Assembly (NCBI GenBank): GCA_023213395.1
Contig: CM041465.1
Coordinates: forward strand, 171,809,741-171,873,740
Origin: Cycas panzhihuaensis
Taxonomy: Eukaryota; Cycadophyta
Length of the DNA: 64,000 nucleotides
Direction of reading: 5' to 3'
Under the pieces are notes generated by a model. The model ran no database searches and was not told the DNA's origin. It saw nothing but the letters and a program-made list of their open reading frames with translations. Both the position numbers and the translations under genes were made by a program. Below, piece by piece: positions 34,294 to 46,603 of this stretch. Every line of letters starts with the position of its first letter. The stretch's first letter is position 1.

Positions 34294-35033
34294 TTTGTAG
34301 GTTCATAGTTATAGAAATAATATATACAAGGTTCATAGTTATAGAAATAATCAATTATAGTCAACTAATTTATATTTTGTAGCTATGTATTAGATATGTA
34401 GTTAACTTTTATGATAATAAGAGTTATACAGTCACAAATATGTGTAACAACAATAATGGTTTATTGTTTAATATCTTTTATATCATACAATGGAATTACT
34501 ATACACTAATCTTGATATATGCAAATTAATATTAGTTGCTTAGTCTTATTTGTATGGTTACGAATAGATATACACTCATAAATAGGAAGCAAGTTTGATA
34601 ATAAGAAAATATCCAAAGATATATTATTAAATTGATGATAAAAGTTTTGACATGATCTACATTTATTTCTATATAAAGGAACGTGACTTGTTACTAATAT
34701 ATAACATCCTTCATCAATAAATTTATTAATTTATGCTCACTACAGAATAGATTCTCAAATAGACTTGGAATGAATCCAAAATTAAACTTCAAAAGGGAAT
34801 TGAATGGATTATAATAAGTATGTATACTAACACACAAACTATGAAATCTTGTAGGTGCAAGTTAGGGTTCCTTTAACATAATGGGAAACACAAGTAATTG
34901 ACTCTATAGAGCGACCTTCTCATACGTTAATGAAACTAGGGTTTTACCTTAACACTGGGAAACTAGAAAACTTATAAAATAATAGACTTGTAATGTACCT
35001 TTCTTTTCATTATAGCTCTAGTATTTCACTTGA
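34294..35033. other. AT-rich stretch, leader side of LTR K
   Basis: No coding signal found. A 22-base unit (GGTTCATAGTTATAGAAATA...) is tandemly duplicated at 34300-34321 and 34330-34351. If K is a minus-strand LTR, this is its leader, degraded or non-coding. Confidence 0.5.
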
Positions 35034-35045
35034 ACTCTAATACCA
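35034..35045 (-). other. Primer-binding site of LTR K
   Basis: Plus strand ACTCTAATACCA is the reverse complement of an initiator-Met primer site with two changes, directly abutting the TG of the LTR. Confidence 0.62.
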
Positions 35046-35538
35046 TGTAGAAAAATAAAATTAACAAAAAATAATAATACATAAATGAAAATAAATAAAC
35101 ACTAGGATCATAATGGTACCTTTAAAGTACCTTGGATTAACACTAGAATAATGTTATAACTTTATTTAATATGATACATTGAGTGTGTATTTATAATACC
35201 TAACTTGATTATATATGGAACTTATCATAAAATACCAACATCATAATATAATTAATTACATAAATAAGTATTACAACTTTGCCTCATGAAGTGTGAACTA
35301 AGTTATTTCAATAATATCAACCACTTAGATCATGTATGAGAACCTTCATATCAACTAATCATGTGTCAATAATTAACCACTTAAATTAAACACTATATTT
35401 AATATTTTAAAGTTTAATATTCTTAAACTCCATCTTAATGTTTAATGTATGAAACTCCTTAAATGTCTTTAAAACCATATTAGATCACTTGCTTATCATA
35501 CCACCTATGATAAGTAATAATCATACTTATCCTCAACA
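35046..35538 (-). repeat. LTR K (minus-strand copia- or gypsy-type)
   Basis: 493 bp with TG and CA ends; on the minus strand it begins TGTTGAGGATAAGTATG, a common plant copia LTR start. No partner LTR or coding region of this element is visible. Confidence 0.58.
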
Positions 35539-36091
35539 TGTTTGTTTTGTTATAAGTAAATATCATATTATATCACCTAATTTTACCACCTATAAATAAT
35601 TAATCAAATGTGATTCAAACTTCTCATAATATAAGAAGTTTCTCCTCAACAACTTTATATCTTCTACTTGTAAGCTGCAAAAGACATCGATTAACTAGTT
35701 AATAATCCAAATTCATTGATGTCTATATAAAATAATAACCAACTAACAAAATGCATGGTAAGCTAATTAATATAATCAGTAGTGAAACAAGAAGTATTTT
35801 ATATATATGGTTTATCATCTTCTTTAATAATAAACAACATACTTTAAGAATAAGCCAAACTACTTGGCCAGATAAATATGTTGTAAGAATAGTAGCTTAT
35901 GAATCTTTCATGGAAAAAATTATGTACTACCTCCATCGACAATTTTGTATAGCTAACCCTTGTAGTTTTTATTAGCAACCAATCTCTCTTAATCACCTCA
36001 TTGAACCAATAAAACCATAGCAATATTAACACCATTAAGAAATCTAGAAGTTGTTCCATTATATTATTATTTTAAGCATCCTAATAATATA
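35539..36091. other. AT-rich, unassigned
   Basis: I recognise nothing here. Short open frames on both strands have no familiar motif. Confidence 0.5.
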
Positions 36092-36646
36092 AGTTGGATA
36101 TGGTAATATGATGGACATTATCTATATGCAAAGTAAAGAGATTTCCTTCCCTTCACTACACTCTAGAAAGGAATTTCTTGGGGATCATACTAGCACTAAA
36201 AGTATATTAAATTATAAAGAGAATCAATTTCATTCACTAAAAATACCCTAGATTCTACTATTAAGATTTGTTCCTTGGATTACCCTTTCATGTAGCCTAA
36301 TTTAGGGCATTTTCATTTATGTTGATTATGTTCAATATACTGTGAGGAGTTGGGTGGCTGGTTGTTATTGCTGTGAGCACTCTACTATAAGATTATGTAT
36401 ATTTTCTCTATTCTATAATAATAAAGATCAATACCTTTCCTGTGTGGATGTTTCCCTAGCATACTACTGGGGTTTTACCACGTTATATCGAGTGTATTTG
36501 TGATGCTTGACTTTCTTATTCATTTTATTATTTTATCCCTGGTTTAAAATCTTGCATGTAATTTTTAGTTTCAATTTTTGTAACTAGTTGCAACAATAGT
36601 TAGATCTTGGTGGTGGTTTTAGGGTTAGGACCTTGTCTTCTTAACA
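36092..36646 (+). repeat. 5' LTR of copia H
   Basis: It matches the 3' LTR clearly from about 36190. The first ~100 bp is much more diverged, so the exact start (AGTTGGATATGG against TGTTGGGTAATG) is tentative. It ends TTCTTAACA before the primer site. Confidence 0.72.
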
Positions 36647-36648
36647 AG

Positions 36649-36660
36649 TGGTATCAGAGC
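36649..36660 (+). other. Primer-binding site of copia H
   Basis: TGGTATCAGAGC, the exact plant initiator-Met tRNA primer site, two bases after the LTR. Confidence 0.93.
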
Positions 36661-36718
36661 CACTTTTATTTTTATAGCGAATTTGTGAAGGTTTTGATGT
36701 CATCTTTCTCTACATCAA

Positions 36719-38378
36719 ATGGCAAAACTGGTAAGTGTAAAGTTTGAGGTGGAGAAATTCAATGGCAAGAATAACTTTGAGTTGTGGAAATTGAAAGCAT
36801 ATGATGTTCTTATACAACAAGGTTTATACAGAGCTCTTGTAGGCAGAATAAGGAAACCCACGGGGATGGACGATTATGAATAATATGATCTAGATAAAAA
36901 GGCTATTAGCACAATACGATTGTCCTTAGTAGATGAAGTTCTATTTAACATCATAGTAGAACAGACAATAGCAAGATTATGGACTCGGTTGGAAGGCCTA
37001 TATATGACCAAATCAGTGACAAATTGAATCTACTTGAAGAGGCAGTTATACTCATTATAGATGAAGGAAGGTACAACAATTGCTAACCCTTTAAATATTT
37101 TCAATACTCATATTTGTCAGTTGGCTAGTATTGATGTCAAAATTAAGAATGAGGATAAGGCTATTACCTTATTATGCTCATTACTAGAATCCTAAGATAA
37201 TATTGTCATCTTAATTAGTTTTATCACTATAGATGAATTAGAATATGATTCTGTTATGAGTGCTTTATTGATGGAAGAAGTGCAGAGGAAGTCTAGTCTT
37301 GAAACCTCCATACCAGAAGCCATGACAGTAAGGGGTAGAATAATTGATAAAGGACAAAGCTCCAGGGATACATTAAGGTCAAAGTCGAAAGGCAAGAAGA
37401 GTAAACTCAGGTGTTGGTACTGTAATAAGACTGATCACCTCAAGAAATATTACTACAAAAGAAAGGAGTTCCATAAAAAGGAAGATCTTGCCAAGGAGGC
37501 TAATCAGGTGGAGTCAAATCAAGGTATGGATGATGATGTTTTGGTTGCTTATAATGTTTCTTATTATCACCATGATTGGTTATTAGATTTAGGTGCTTCA
37601 CACCATATGTGTCCACACAAGAGTTAGTTCTCATCATACCAACCTCTTAGTGGTGGTGATGTGCTTATGGGAAATGAAGTTTCTTGTAAGACAATGGGTA
37701 TTGGTAGCATCAGAATTAAGATGTTTGATGGTGTGGTGAGAACATTAGCTGAGGTTAGACATTTACCTAATCTAAAAAAGAATCTGATTTCCTTGGGTAA
37801 ACTAGATTTAGGTGGTTTTAAGCATACAAGTCATGAAGGAGTCTTAAAGGTGTCAAAGGGTGCCTTGGTTATTATGAAAGCCTTAAAGAAAGGAAACCTT
37901 TACATATTAGTGGGAAGTACATATGTCAGCCATGCAGCTACAATATTAAAGACTGCAGAAGATCTAGCTTAGTTATGGCATCAGAGACTTGGGCACATGA
38001 GTGAGAGAGGACTTAAGGTGTTGATAAACTGTAAGTTACTTCCTAACTTACAACTTTCAAATTTGGCTTTCTATAAATATTGCATTTTTAGAAAGTAGTG
38101 TAGACTCAAGTTTAAAGTAGGGAGTCACACTAGTAAAAGTGTTTTAGATTACATACATTTAGATGTGTGGGGACCATCCCCTAAAATATCTTATGGAGGA
38201 TCAATGTACTTTGTCACATTTATATATGATTACTCCAGAAAGGTATGGTTCTATATTTTGAAAAGGGAATTTGAAGTTTTCAGTGCGTTTAAGAAGTTCA
38301 AGGCTCTAGTTAAGAACATCATTGGTAAGTTAATCAAATACTTAAGAACTGACAATGGAGGTGAGTTCAACTTCTTGG
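36719..38378 (+). pseudogene. Copia H gag, protease and integrase N-terminal half
   Basis: One reading frame from ATG 36719 with stops. Gag opens MAKLVSVKFEVEKFNGKNNF; a CCHC zinc knuckle (CWYCNKTDHLKKYYY, last Cys lost) lies near 37410-37455. Protease DLGASHHMCPH near 37590 (from DSGAS, Ser to Leu). GAG-pre-integrase LWHQRLGHMSERGLKVL near 37975-38020; integrase LDVWGPSPKI, YFVTFIYDYSRKVWFY and LRTDNGGEF before the I insertion at 38379. At least seven stops. Confidence 0.92.
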
Positions 38379-38961
38379 TGCTGGGTATTGTGACAATAAT
38401 GGTTAGAGGCTTAAATTTTGGTATGTTGGTAGTGTGGTTTCCCCTCCAATCCTTTCTTGGGAGGTTATAAGGGGGGCAGGAGCTCCCCTTGTCCAGGGAG
38501 GTACAAGGGGGTGGAACTATATTAAATTGTAAAGAGAATTAGGGTTGTTTGATACAAGTACCCTAGATTCTATGGTCAAGATTTATGCTATGTATGACCC
38601 ACTCATGTAGCCTGATTTAGGGTATATTTATTTATGTTGAGGTTGTTCAATATACTACGAGTAGGGCAATGACTGGTTATTCTTGCTGAGAGCACTCTGC
38701 TACTGTTTATGTACATTATCTCTATTCTATGATAATAAAGATTGATACCTTTCCTGTGTGGATGTTTCCCTAGCACACTACTAAGGTTTTACCACGTTAT
38801 ATTGAGTGTCCATTTTAAGCTTGACTTTCTTGTTCATTTTATTATTTTATCTTTGGTTTAAGAACTTGCATGTAATTTTTAGTTTTAATTTCTATAATTA
38901 GTTGCAAGAATACTTTAGATCTTAGTGGCGGTTAAAGGGTTGGGACCTTATATTCTCAACA
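38379..38961 (+). repeat. 5' LTR of copia I
   Basis: 583 bp, TGCTGGGTATTG to TTCTCAACA. It lacks about 60 bp present in the 3' LTR (the GC-rich block around 43140-43190), as well as showing substitutions. Confidence 0.93.
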
Positions 38962-38963
38962 AG

Positions 38964-38975
38964 TGGTATCAGAGC
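38964..38975 (+). other. Primer-binding site of copia I
   Basis: TGGTATCAGAGC, initiator-Met tRNA type, two bases after the LTR end. Confidence 0.93.
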
Positions 38976-39036
38976 CACTTTTTATTTTTTTACAGCGAGG
39001 TTGTAAAGGTTTTGGTATCGATTTTCTCTACACCAA

Positions 39037-42000
39037 ATGGCAAAACTGGTAAGTGCAAAGTTCGAGGTGGAGAAATTCAATGGCAAGAACAACTTTGAGT
39101 TGTGGAAACTAAAAGCATATGATGTTCTTATACAACAGGATTTGTACAGAACTTGTGTAGGCAAAGTGAAGAAACCTGTAGGGATGGACGATGATGAATG
39201 GGATGATCTAGACAAAAAGGCTCTTAGCATAATACGATTGTACTTGGCAGTTGAAGTTCTATTTAACATCGCAACGTAACAGACAACAACAAGATTATAG
39301 ACTCGGTTGGAAGGCCTGTATATGACCAAATTAGTGATGAATTAAATCTGCTTGAAGAGGTAATTGTACTCTTTATAGATGAAGGAAGGTACAAAAATTA
39401 CTGACCATTTAAATATTTTCAATACTCTTATTTATCAGTTGGCTAATATCGATGTTAAAATTAAGGATAAGGATAAGGCTGTTACCTTGTTATGCTCATT
39501 ACTAGAATCCTTGGATAATATTATCACCTCAATTAGTTTTAGCACTATAGATGAATTAGAATATGATTATGCTGTGAGTGCTTTACTGATGGAAGAAGTG
39601 CAAAGGAAGTCTAGTCTTGAAACCTCCACATTAGAAGCTATGATAGCAAGGGGTAGAATAATTGATAGAGGACAAAGCTCCAGGGATACATCGAGGTCAA
39701 AGTTAAAAGGCAAGAAGAGTAAGCTTAGGTGTTGGCACTGTAATAAGACCGGTTACCTCAAGAAGGATTGCTACAAAAAGGAGTTCCAGAAAAAGGAAGA
39801 TCTTACCAAGGAGGTGAATCGAGTAGAGTCAAATCAAGGTATGGATGATGATGTCTTAGTTGCTTATAATGTTTCTCATTATCACCATGACTGGTTATTA
39901 GATTTAAGTGCTTTGCACCACATGTGTCTACACAAGTGTTGGTTCTCATCATACCAACCTCTTGATGGTGGTGACGTGCTTATGAGAAATGAAGTTTCTT
40001 ATAAGATAGTGGGTATTGGTAGCATTAGAATTAAGATGTTCGATGGGGTAATGAGAACATCAACTGAGGTTAGACATGTACCTAATCTGAAAGGAATCTA
40101 ATTTCCTTGAGTGAACTAGATTTAGGTGGTTTTAAGTATACAGGTCATGAAAGAGTCTTAAAGGTGTCTAAGGGCGCTTTGGTTGTTATGAAAACCTTAA
40201 AGAAAGGAAACCTTTATATATTAGTAGGAAGTAAAAATATCAGTCATGTAGTTACAACATCAAAGACTACAGAAGATCTAGCTCAGTTATGGCATCAGAG
40301 ACTTGGCCACATGAGTGCGGAAGGACTTAAGGTGCTCATAAACTATAAGTTACTTCCTAACTTACAACTTTTAGATTTGGCTTTCTGTTAACATTGTGTT
40401 TTTAGAAAACAATGTAGACTCAAGTTTAAAGTAGGGAGTCACACCAGTAAAGGTGTTCTAGATTACATATATTCCGATGTGTGGGGACCAGCACCCTAAA
40501 ATATCTTGTGGAGGATCATTGTACTTTATCACATTTATAGATGATTATTCCAAGAAGGTATGGGTCTATTTTTTGAAAAGGAAATATGAAGTTTTTAGTG
40601 TGTTTAAGCAGTTCAAGGCTCTAATTAAGAACATCACTGGTAAGTTAATCAAATGCTTAATGACTGACAATAGAGGTGAGTTCAACTCCTTGGACTTTGA
40701 GAACTATTGTAGAGAAGCTAGGATTGAAAGACACAAGACTACTAGCTATACTCCATAGCAAAATGGCATTGCTAAGTGCATGAATAGGACACTCTTGTGA
40801 AGAGTAAGAAGCATACTAAGTAATGTTAGAGTGGAGCACGGCAAAAGCTATTCAAACAACTTGCTATCTGGTAAACAAGTCATCATCACTTGCAATGGAC
40901 TGTAAAATTCCTAAAGAGGTATGGAATGGACATCCTTGTGACTATTTAAATTTGAGAGTTTTTTGTTGTGATGCTTATGCTTGGACTGATAAAAGTAAAC
41001 ACTCAAAGTTAGACCCAAAATCCAAGAAATGTATCTTTGTTGGTTACGGTGATAAATATGGTGTAACGGGATACAAGTTGTGGGATCCTACTTCCCACAA
41101 AATCACCATTAATAGAGATATTATATTTGATGAATCTCCCCTTCTAAAATCAAATAGTATAGAAGTTGAAGTGAAATAGGAGCAGAAAGATGAACATCAA
41201 TAGGTCAAGTTTGAAACCCAACCATCTTTGGAATCAAAAGAACAAGAAGATCTTTCTGAAGATGAATCAACAATAGATTTACAAGAGTATGTGGATACTC
41301 CTCTACCAACAGTTATAAGATCTATACAAGTTAGTCATCCACCTGATAGGTACAGCCCATATACTTCTATTACTTTGGTTTCTAATGATGATGAGTCTAC
41401 ATGTTATCAAAAAGTAGTAGATGATATCCATAGTGAGAAGTAGAAGAGAGCTATGCAGGAAAAGATAAATGCATTAGAGAAAAATAATTCATGGGACTTG
41501 GTAGAACTTCCACATGGTAGGAAGACTTTTGGTTGCAGATGGATTTTTAAGATGAAAATAGGTATTGATGGAAAGGTTAATAAATACAGGGCAAGACTGG
41601 TAGCTAAAGGCTTTGTACAGAAAGTAGGTATTAACTTTCATGAGATCTTTTCACTAGTTGTCAAATTTGTTTTAATTCGAGTGTTGTTAGCATTGGTAGC
41701 TTCTCCTGATTTGGAGTTAGAGCAGTTAGATGTAAAAATAACTTTTCTACATGGAGATTTAGATGAGGAGATCTATATGGATCAACTAGAAGGATTTGTA
41801 TAGGATGGCAGAAAAAGACTTATTTACAGACTCAAGAAATCATTGTATGGCCTGAAGTAATCTCCTTGGAAATGGTACAAGAAGTTTGATGCCTTCATGG
41901 AGAGCCAAAATTTTAAAAGAAATAAGTATGATCATTATGTTTACTATAAATTTATGGACAATGGCTTATTCATTATCTTGGTATTGTATGCTAATGACAT

Positions 42001-42949
42001 GCTAGTTGCAAGCAAGAGTATGAAAGAAATCAATAAGTTAAAGGCTCAATTGGCTAAGACTTTTGATATGAAGGATCTAGGAGCTGCAAAATAAATCTTA
42101 GGCATGGAGATATACAGAGACAAGAAAAATGGTAAGCTATGGTTATTATAGCAAAAATATATGGAGGTGTTAACTAGGTTTGGTATAGCAAATGTGAAAC
42201 TAGTAAGTATCTCATTGGCTTCCCATTTTAAGTCTTCTTCAAGTATAAGTCCCAGTAATGAAGAAGAAAAGGATTATATATCTCGTGTGCCTTATGCCAG
42301 TGTAGTAGGAAGTTTGATGTATACCATGGTATGTACAAGACTTGACATTTCACATGCAGTCAGTGTAGTTAGTAGGTTTATGGAAAATCCAGAATAGGAA
42401 TATTAAGCAGTAGTAAAATGGGTGCTTTGATATTTGAGAGGCACAAATAACTATTACATCACCTTTGGAGGTATAAATAATTAAGTTTGTGGATATGTTG
42501 ATTCAAACTTTATACGAGATTTAGATAAGAGAAGGTCTACTTCAGGTTATATATTCACTCTTGCAAATGGTCCAGTTAGTTGGATGTTAAAATTATAAAG
42601 TATAATTACGTTATCAACTACAAAAGTTGAATATGTTGCTACAGCACATGCTTATAAAGAAGCAATCTAGTTACAGGGTCTATTGGTTGAGCTTAGAAGG
42701 AAACAGGAAAAGGTAAAGGTATTTTGTGATAGTCAAAGTACCATTTACTTAGCTAAGAATCTAGCTTATCACAATAGAACAAAGCACATTGCTCTTAAGT
42801 ACCATTTTGTTAGACAGGTTGTGGAAGTAGGTGGGGTGGCACTTGAGAAGGTTGATACAAAACAGAATTGTGATGATATGTTCATAAAACCAGTACCATT
42901 AGAGAAGTTCAAATGGTGTTTGACTTCTCTTGTCTTGCAAAAAAGATGA
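39037..42949 (+). pseudogene. Copia I gag-pol (broken)
   Basis: Polyprotein with gag (MAKLVSAKFEVEKFNGKNNF), an intact CCHC knuckle (CWHCNKTGYLKKDC has H to Y at the His), protease DLSALHHMCLH, pre-integrase LWHQRLGHMSAEGLKVL, integrase (YFITFIDDYSKKVWVYFLKR, TDNRGEF), RT (WIFKMKIGIDGKVNKYRARL, LDVKITFLHGDLDEEIYM) and RNase H (VFCDSQSTIYLAKN). The RT catalytic box reads YAND near 41988-41999 instead of YVDD as in H, losing an essential Asp. Single-base indels near 40100, 40490 and 40800 and many stops also disable it. It ends at TGA 42947-42949. Confidence 0.93.
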
Positions 42950-42997
42950 TAAAGGGTCTAGGAAAGGTACCAGGTAAATTGTTGTTAAGGTGGAGAT

Positions 42998-43643
42998 TGT
43001 TGGGTATTGTGACAAAAATAGTTGGAGGCTTAAATTTTGGCATGTTGGTAGCACAGTTTCCCTCCCAATCCTTTCTCGAGGGGTTCTGAGGGGGGCAGGA
43101 GTCCTCCTTGGATAGAGGGGTGCGGGGGGTGTGGAATGCCCCCCGCTAAGAAGGGGTTTGGGGGTGATAGCCCCTGACCCAAAAAATTAGCACTAGAAAC
43201 TATATTAAATTGTAAAGAGAATCAGGGTCGTTCAATAAAAATACCGTAGATTCTACGGTCAAGATTTGTGCTATGTATGACCCACTCATATAGCCCGATT
43301 TAGGGCATATTTCTTTATGTTGAGGTTGTTCAATACACTGTGAGTAGGCAGCGGTTAGTTGTTCTTACTAAGAGTACTCTGCTACTGGTTTTATATATTA
43401 TCTCCATTCTCTGATAATAAATATCGATACCTTTCGTGTGTGGATGTTTCCCTAGCACATTGCTAGGGTTTTACCATGTTATAGCAGGTGTACATTTTAT
43501 GCTTGGCATTCTTGTTTATTATATTGACTTATCTCTAGTTTAAGAACTTGCATGTAATTTTTAGTTTTGATTTATGTAACTAGTTGCAAGAATACTTTAG
43601 ATTTTGGTGGCGGTTAAAGGGTTAGGACCTTATATTCTCAACA
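42998..43643 (+). repeat. 3' LTR of copia I
   Basis: 646 bp, TGTTGGGTATTG to TTCTCAACA, preceded by a purine-rich GTTAAGGTGGAGA tract (42984-42996). Same length as the H 3' LTR. Confidence 0.95.
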
Positions 43644-45909
43644 CTTAGAGTTTGAGAACTATTGTAGAGAAGCTAGGATCGAAAGATACAAGACCACTAG
43701 CTATACTCCATAGTAAAATGGCATTGCTGAGCACAAGAATATGATACTCTTGGAAAGAGCAAGAAGCATGCTAAATAAAGCTAGAGTGGAGCAGGGCTTG
43801 TGGGCAGAAGATGTTCAAACATCTTGCTATCTAGTAAAATGGTCACCATCACTTGCAATAGATTACAAGATTCCTGAAGAGGTATGGACTGGACATCCAT
43901 GTGACTATTCAAATTTCAAATTTTTTGGTTATGATGCTTATGCTTGGACTGATAAAATTAAACGTTTAAAGTTAGACCCAAAATCTAAGAGATGTATCTT
44001 TGTTGGTTATGGTGATAAAGATGGTGTGAAGGGATATAGATTGTGGGATCCTACTACCCACAAAATCACCATTAACAAAGATGTTATATTTGATGAATCT
44101 CCCCTTCTAAAATTAGACAGTGTAGAAGTTGAAGTAAAACAAGAGCAAAAAGTTGAATACCAACAGGTCAAGTTTGAAACCCAGCCATCTTTGTAATCAG
44201 AAGAGCAGGAAGATCTTTCTAAAGATGAATCTATAACAGATTTACAGGAGTATGTGGATACTCCTCTACCAACAGTTAGAAGATCTACATGAGTTAGTCA
44301 TCCACCTAATAGGTATAACCCTTCTACTTCTATTACTTTGGTTTCTAATAATGGTGAGCCTACATGTTATCAAGAAGCAGTAAATGATATCCATAGTGAG
44401 AAGTAGAAGAGGGCTATGCAGGAAGAGATAGATGCTTTGAAGAAAAATAATTCATGGGACTTGGTAGAACTTCCATATGGCAGGAAGATTGTTGGTTGCA
44501 AGTGGGTTTTTAAGACAAAAATAGATGTTGATGGAAAGGTTGATAAATATAGGGCAAGGTTGATGGCTAAAGGCTTTGCATAAAAAGTAAGTATTGACTT
44601 TCATGAGATCTTTTCACTAGTTGTCAACCTTATTTCAATTCGAGTGCTATTAGCATTGATAGCTTCTCTTGATTTAAAGTTGGAGCAGTTAGATGTAAAA
44701 ATAACTTTTTTACATGAAGATCTAAATGAGGAGATCTATATGGATCAGCGAGAAGGGTTTGTATAGGATGGCAGAAAAAGACTTATTTACAAGCTCAAGA
44801 AATCATTATATGGCCTGAAGCAATCACCCAGGTAATGGTACAAGAAGTTTGATGCCTATATGGAGAGCTAAAATTTCAAAAGAAATGAGTATGATCATTG
44901 TGTTTACTTTAAATTCATGGACAATGGCTTATTCATTATCTTGGTATTATATGTTGATGACATACTGGTTACAAGCAAGAGCATGGAAGAAATCAATAAG
45001 TTAAAGGCTCAATTGGTTAGGACTTTTGATATGAAGAATCTAGGAGCTGCAAAATAAATCTTAGGTATGGAGATACACAGAGACAGGAAAAATGGTAAGC
45101 TATGGTTATCTCAGCAAAAATATGTGGAGAAGGTACTAACCAGGTTTGGTAAGGAAAATGTGAAACTAGTGAGTATCCCATTGACTTCCCATTTCATGCT
45201 TTCTTCGAGTATGAGTCTTAGTAATGAAGAAGAAAAGGATTATATGTCTCATCTACCTTATTCCAATGCAGTAGAAAGTTTGATCTATGCCATGGTATGT
45301 ACAAGACCTAACATTTCACATGAAGTTAATGTAGTTAATAAGTTTATGGCAAATCTAGGAAAGGAATGTTGGGCAACATTGAAATGGGTGCTTCGGTATT
45401 TGAGAGGCACAAGTGACTTTTGGATCACCTTTGGAGGTATAAGTAATCAGGTTTGTGGATATATTAATTCAGACTTTACAGGAGATTTAGATAAGAGAAG
45501 GTCTACTTCAGGTTATATATTCACTCTTACAAATGGTCTAGTTAGTTGGATGTCAAAATTGTAGAGCACAATTACATTATCGACTACAGAAGTTGAATAT
45601 ATAGCTATAACGCATGCTTACAAAGAAGTAATCTGGTTATAGGGTCTATTGGTTGAGCTTGGAAGGAAACAGGTAAAGGTATTTTATGACAGTCAAAGTG
45701 CCATTTATTTATCCAAGAATCCAACTTATCATAGTAGGATAAAGCATATTACTCTTAAGTACCATTTTTTTAGACAAGTTATGGAAGCAGGTGGAGTGGC
45801 ACTTGAGAAGGTTAATACAAAATAAAATTATACTAATATGTTTACAAACCTAGTACTATTAGAGAAGTTCAAATGGTGTTTGACTTCTCTTGGCTTGTAG
45901 AAAAGGTGA
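43644..45909 (+). pseudogene. Copia H integrase C-terminal half, RT and RNase H
   Basis: Continuation of 36719-38378 after I. Integrase end (MLNKARVEQGLWAEDVQTSCYL, DAYAWTDKIKRLKLDPKSKR), RT with CKWVFKTKIDVDGKVDKYRA, LKKSLYGLKQSPR and an intact catalytic YVDD box near 44949-44960, then RNase H (LVSWMSKL, STTEVEYIA, VFYDSQSAIYLSKN, LKYHFFRQ). A single frame persists to TGA 45907-45909, with about ten stops. It is better preserved than I although older as an insertion, because fewer indels struck it. Confidence 0.93.
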
Positions 45910-45957
45910 TGAAGGGTCCAGGAAAGGTACCAGGTAAATTATTGTTAAGGTGGAGAT

Positions 45958-46603
45958 TGTTGGGTAATGTGATAACAATGGTTAAGAGGCTAAAATTTTG
46001 ACAGGTTGGCAGCACAGTTTCCCCTCTAAACCTTCCTCTAGGGGTTCTAAGGAGGGTGGGAGCCCCCCTTGGCCAGGGGGTGTAAGCGGCATGGAATGCC
46101 CCCCGCAAAGAGGGGGTTCAGGGGTGATAGCCCCTGACCCAAAAATTTAGCACTAAAAGTATATTAAATTGTAAAGAGAATCAGGGTTATTCACTAAAAA
46201 TACCTTAGATTCTATAGTCAAGATTTATGCCTTGGATGACCCTCTCATGTAGCCTGATTTAGGGCATTTTTATTTATGTTAATTATGTTCAATGTACTAT
46301 GAGGAGTTGGGCGGCTGGTTGTTGTTGCTGTGAGCACTATGCTATAGGATTATATACATTTTATCCATTCTATAATAATAAAAATCAATACCTTTCCTGT
46401 GTAGATGTTTCCCTAGCACACTGCTGGCATTTTACCACATTATATCAGGTGTATTTGTGATGCTTTGCTTTCTTGTTAATTTTATTATTTTATCTCTAGT
46501 TTAAGAACTTGTATGTAATTTTTAATTTTGATTTCTATAACTAGTTGCAAGAATAGTTAGATCTTGGTGGCAGTTTTAGGGTTGGGACCTTGTCTTCTCA
46601 ACA
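45958..46603 (+). repeat. 3' LTR of copia H
   Basis: 646 bp, TGTTGGGTAATG to CTTCTCAACA, after a TTAAGGTGGAGA polypurine tract. Confidence 0.94.

Larger units (their letters stand above)
38379..43643 (+). mobile_element. Ty1/copia element I, inserted in H
   Basis: Complete 5,265-bp copy of the same family as H, same orientation, inside the H integrase. Flanks are CTTGG (38374-38378) and CTTAG (43644-43648), a 5-bp target duplication with one change, and the H coding sequence resumes at the next base (TTTGAGAACTATTG). Dead through stops and several single-base indels. Confidence 0.94.
36092..46603 (+). mobile_element. Ty1/copia element H, interrupted by copia I
   Basis: Outer copia copy: 5' LTR 36092-36646, primer site 36649-36660, gag-pol 36719-38378 plus 43644-45909, 3' LTR 45958-46603. 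Without I it is about 5.25 kb, close to the 5.27 kb of I, which supports the chosen left end. Order gag, protease, integrase, RT, RNase H defines Ty1/copia. No target duplication is seen: ATATA at the left, TGGGC at the right, and the right flank is copia G integrase while the left flank is not. Confidence 0.88.

Noticed and set aside
35751-36059. Overlapping 74- and 71-residue ORFs on both strands
   Set aside because: No recognisable motif, AT-rich context, no second copy for comparison.
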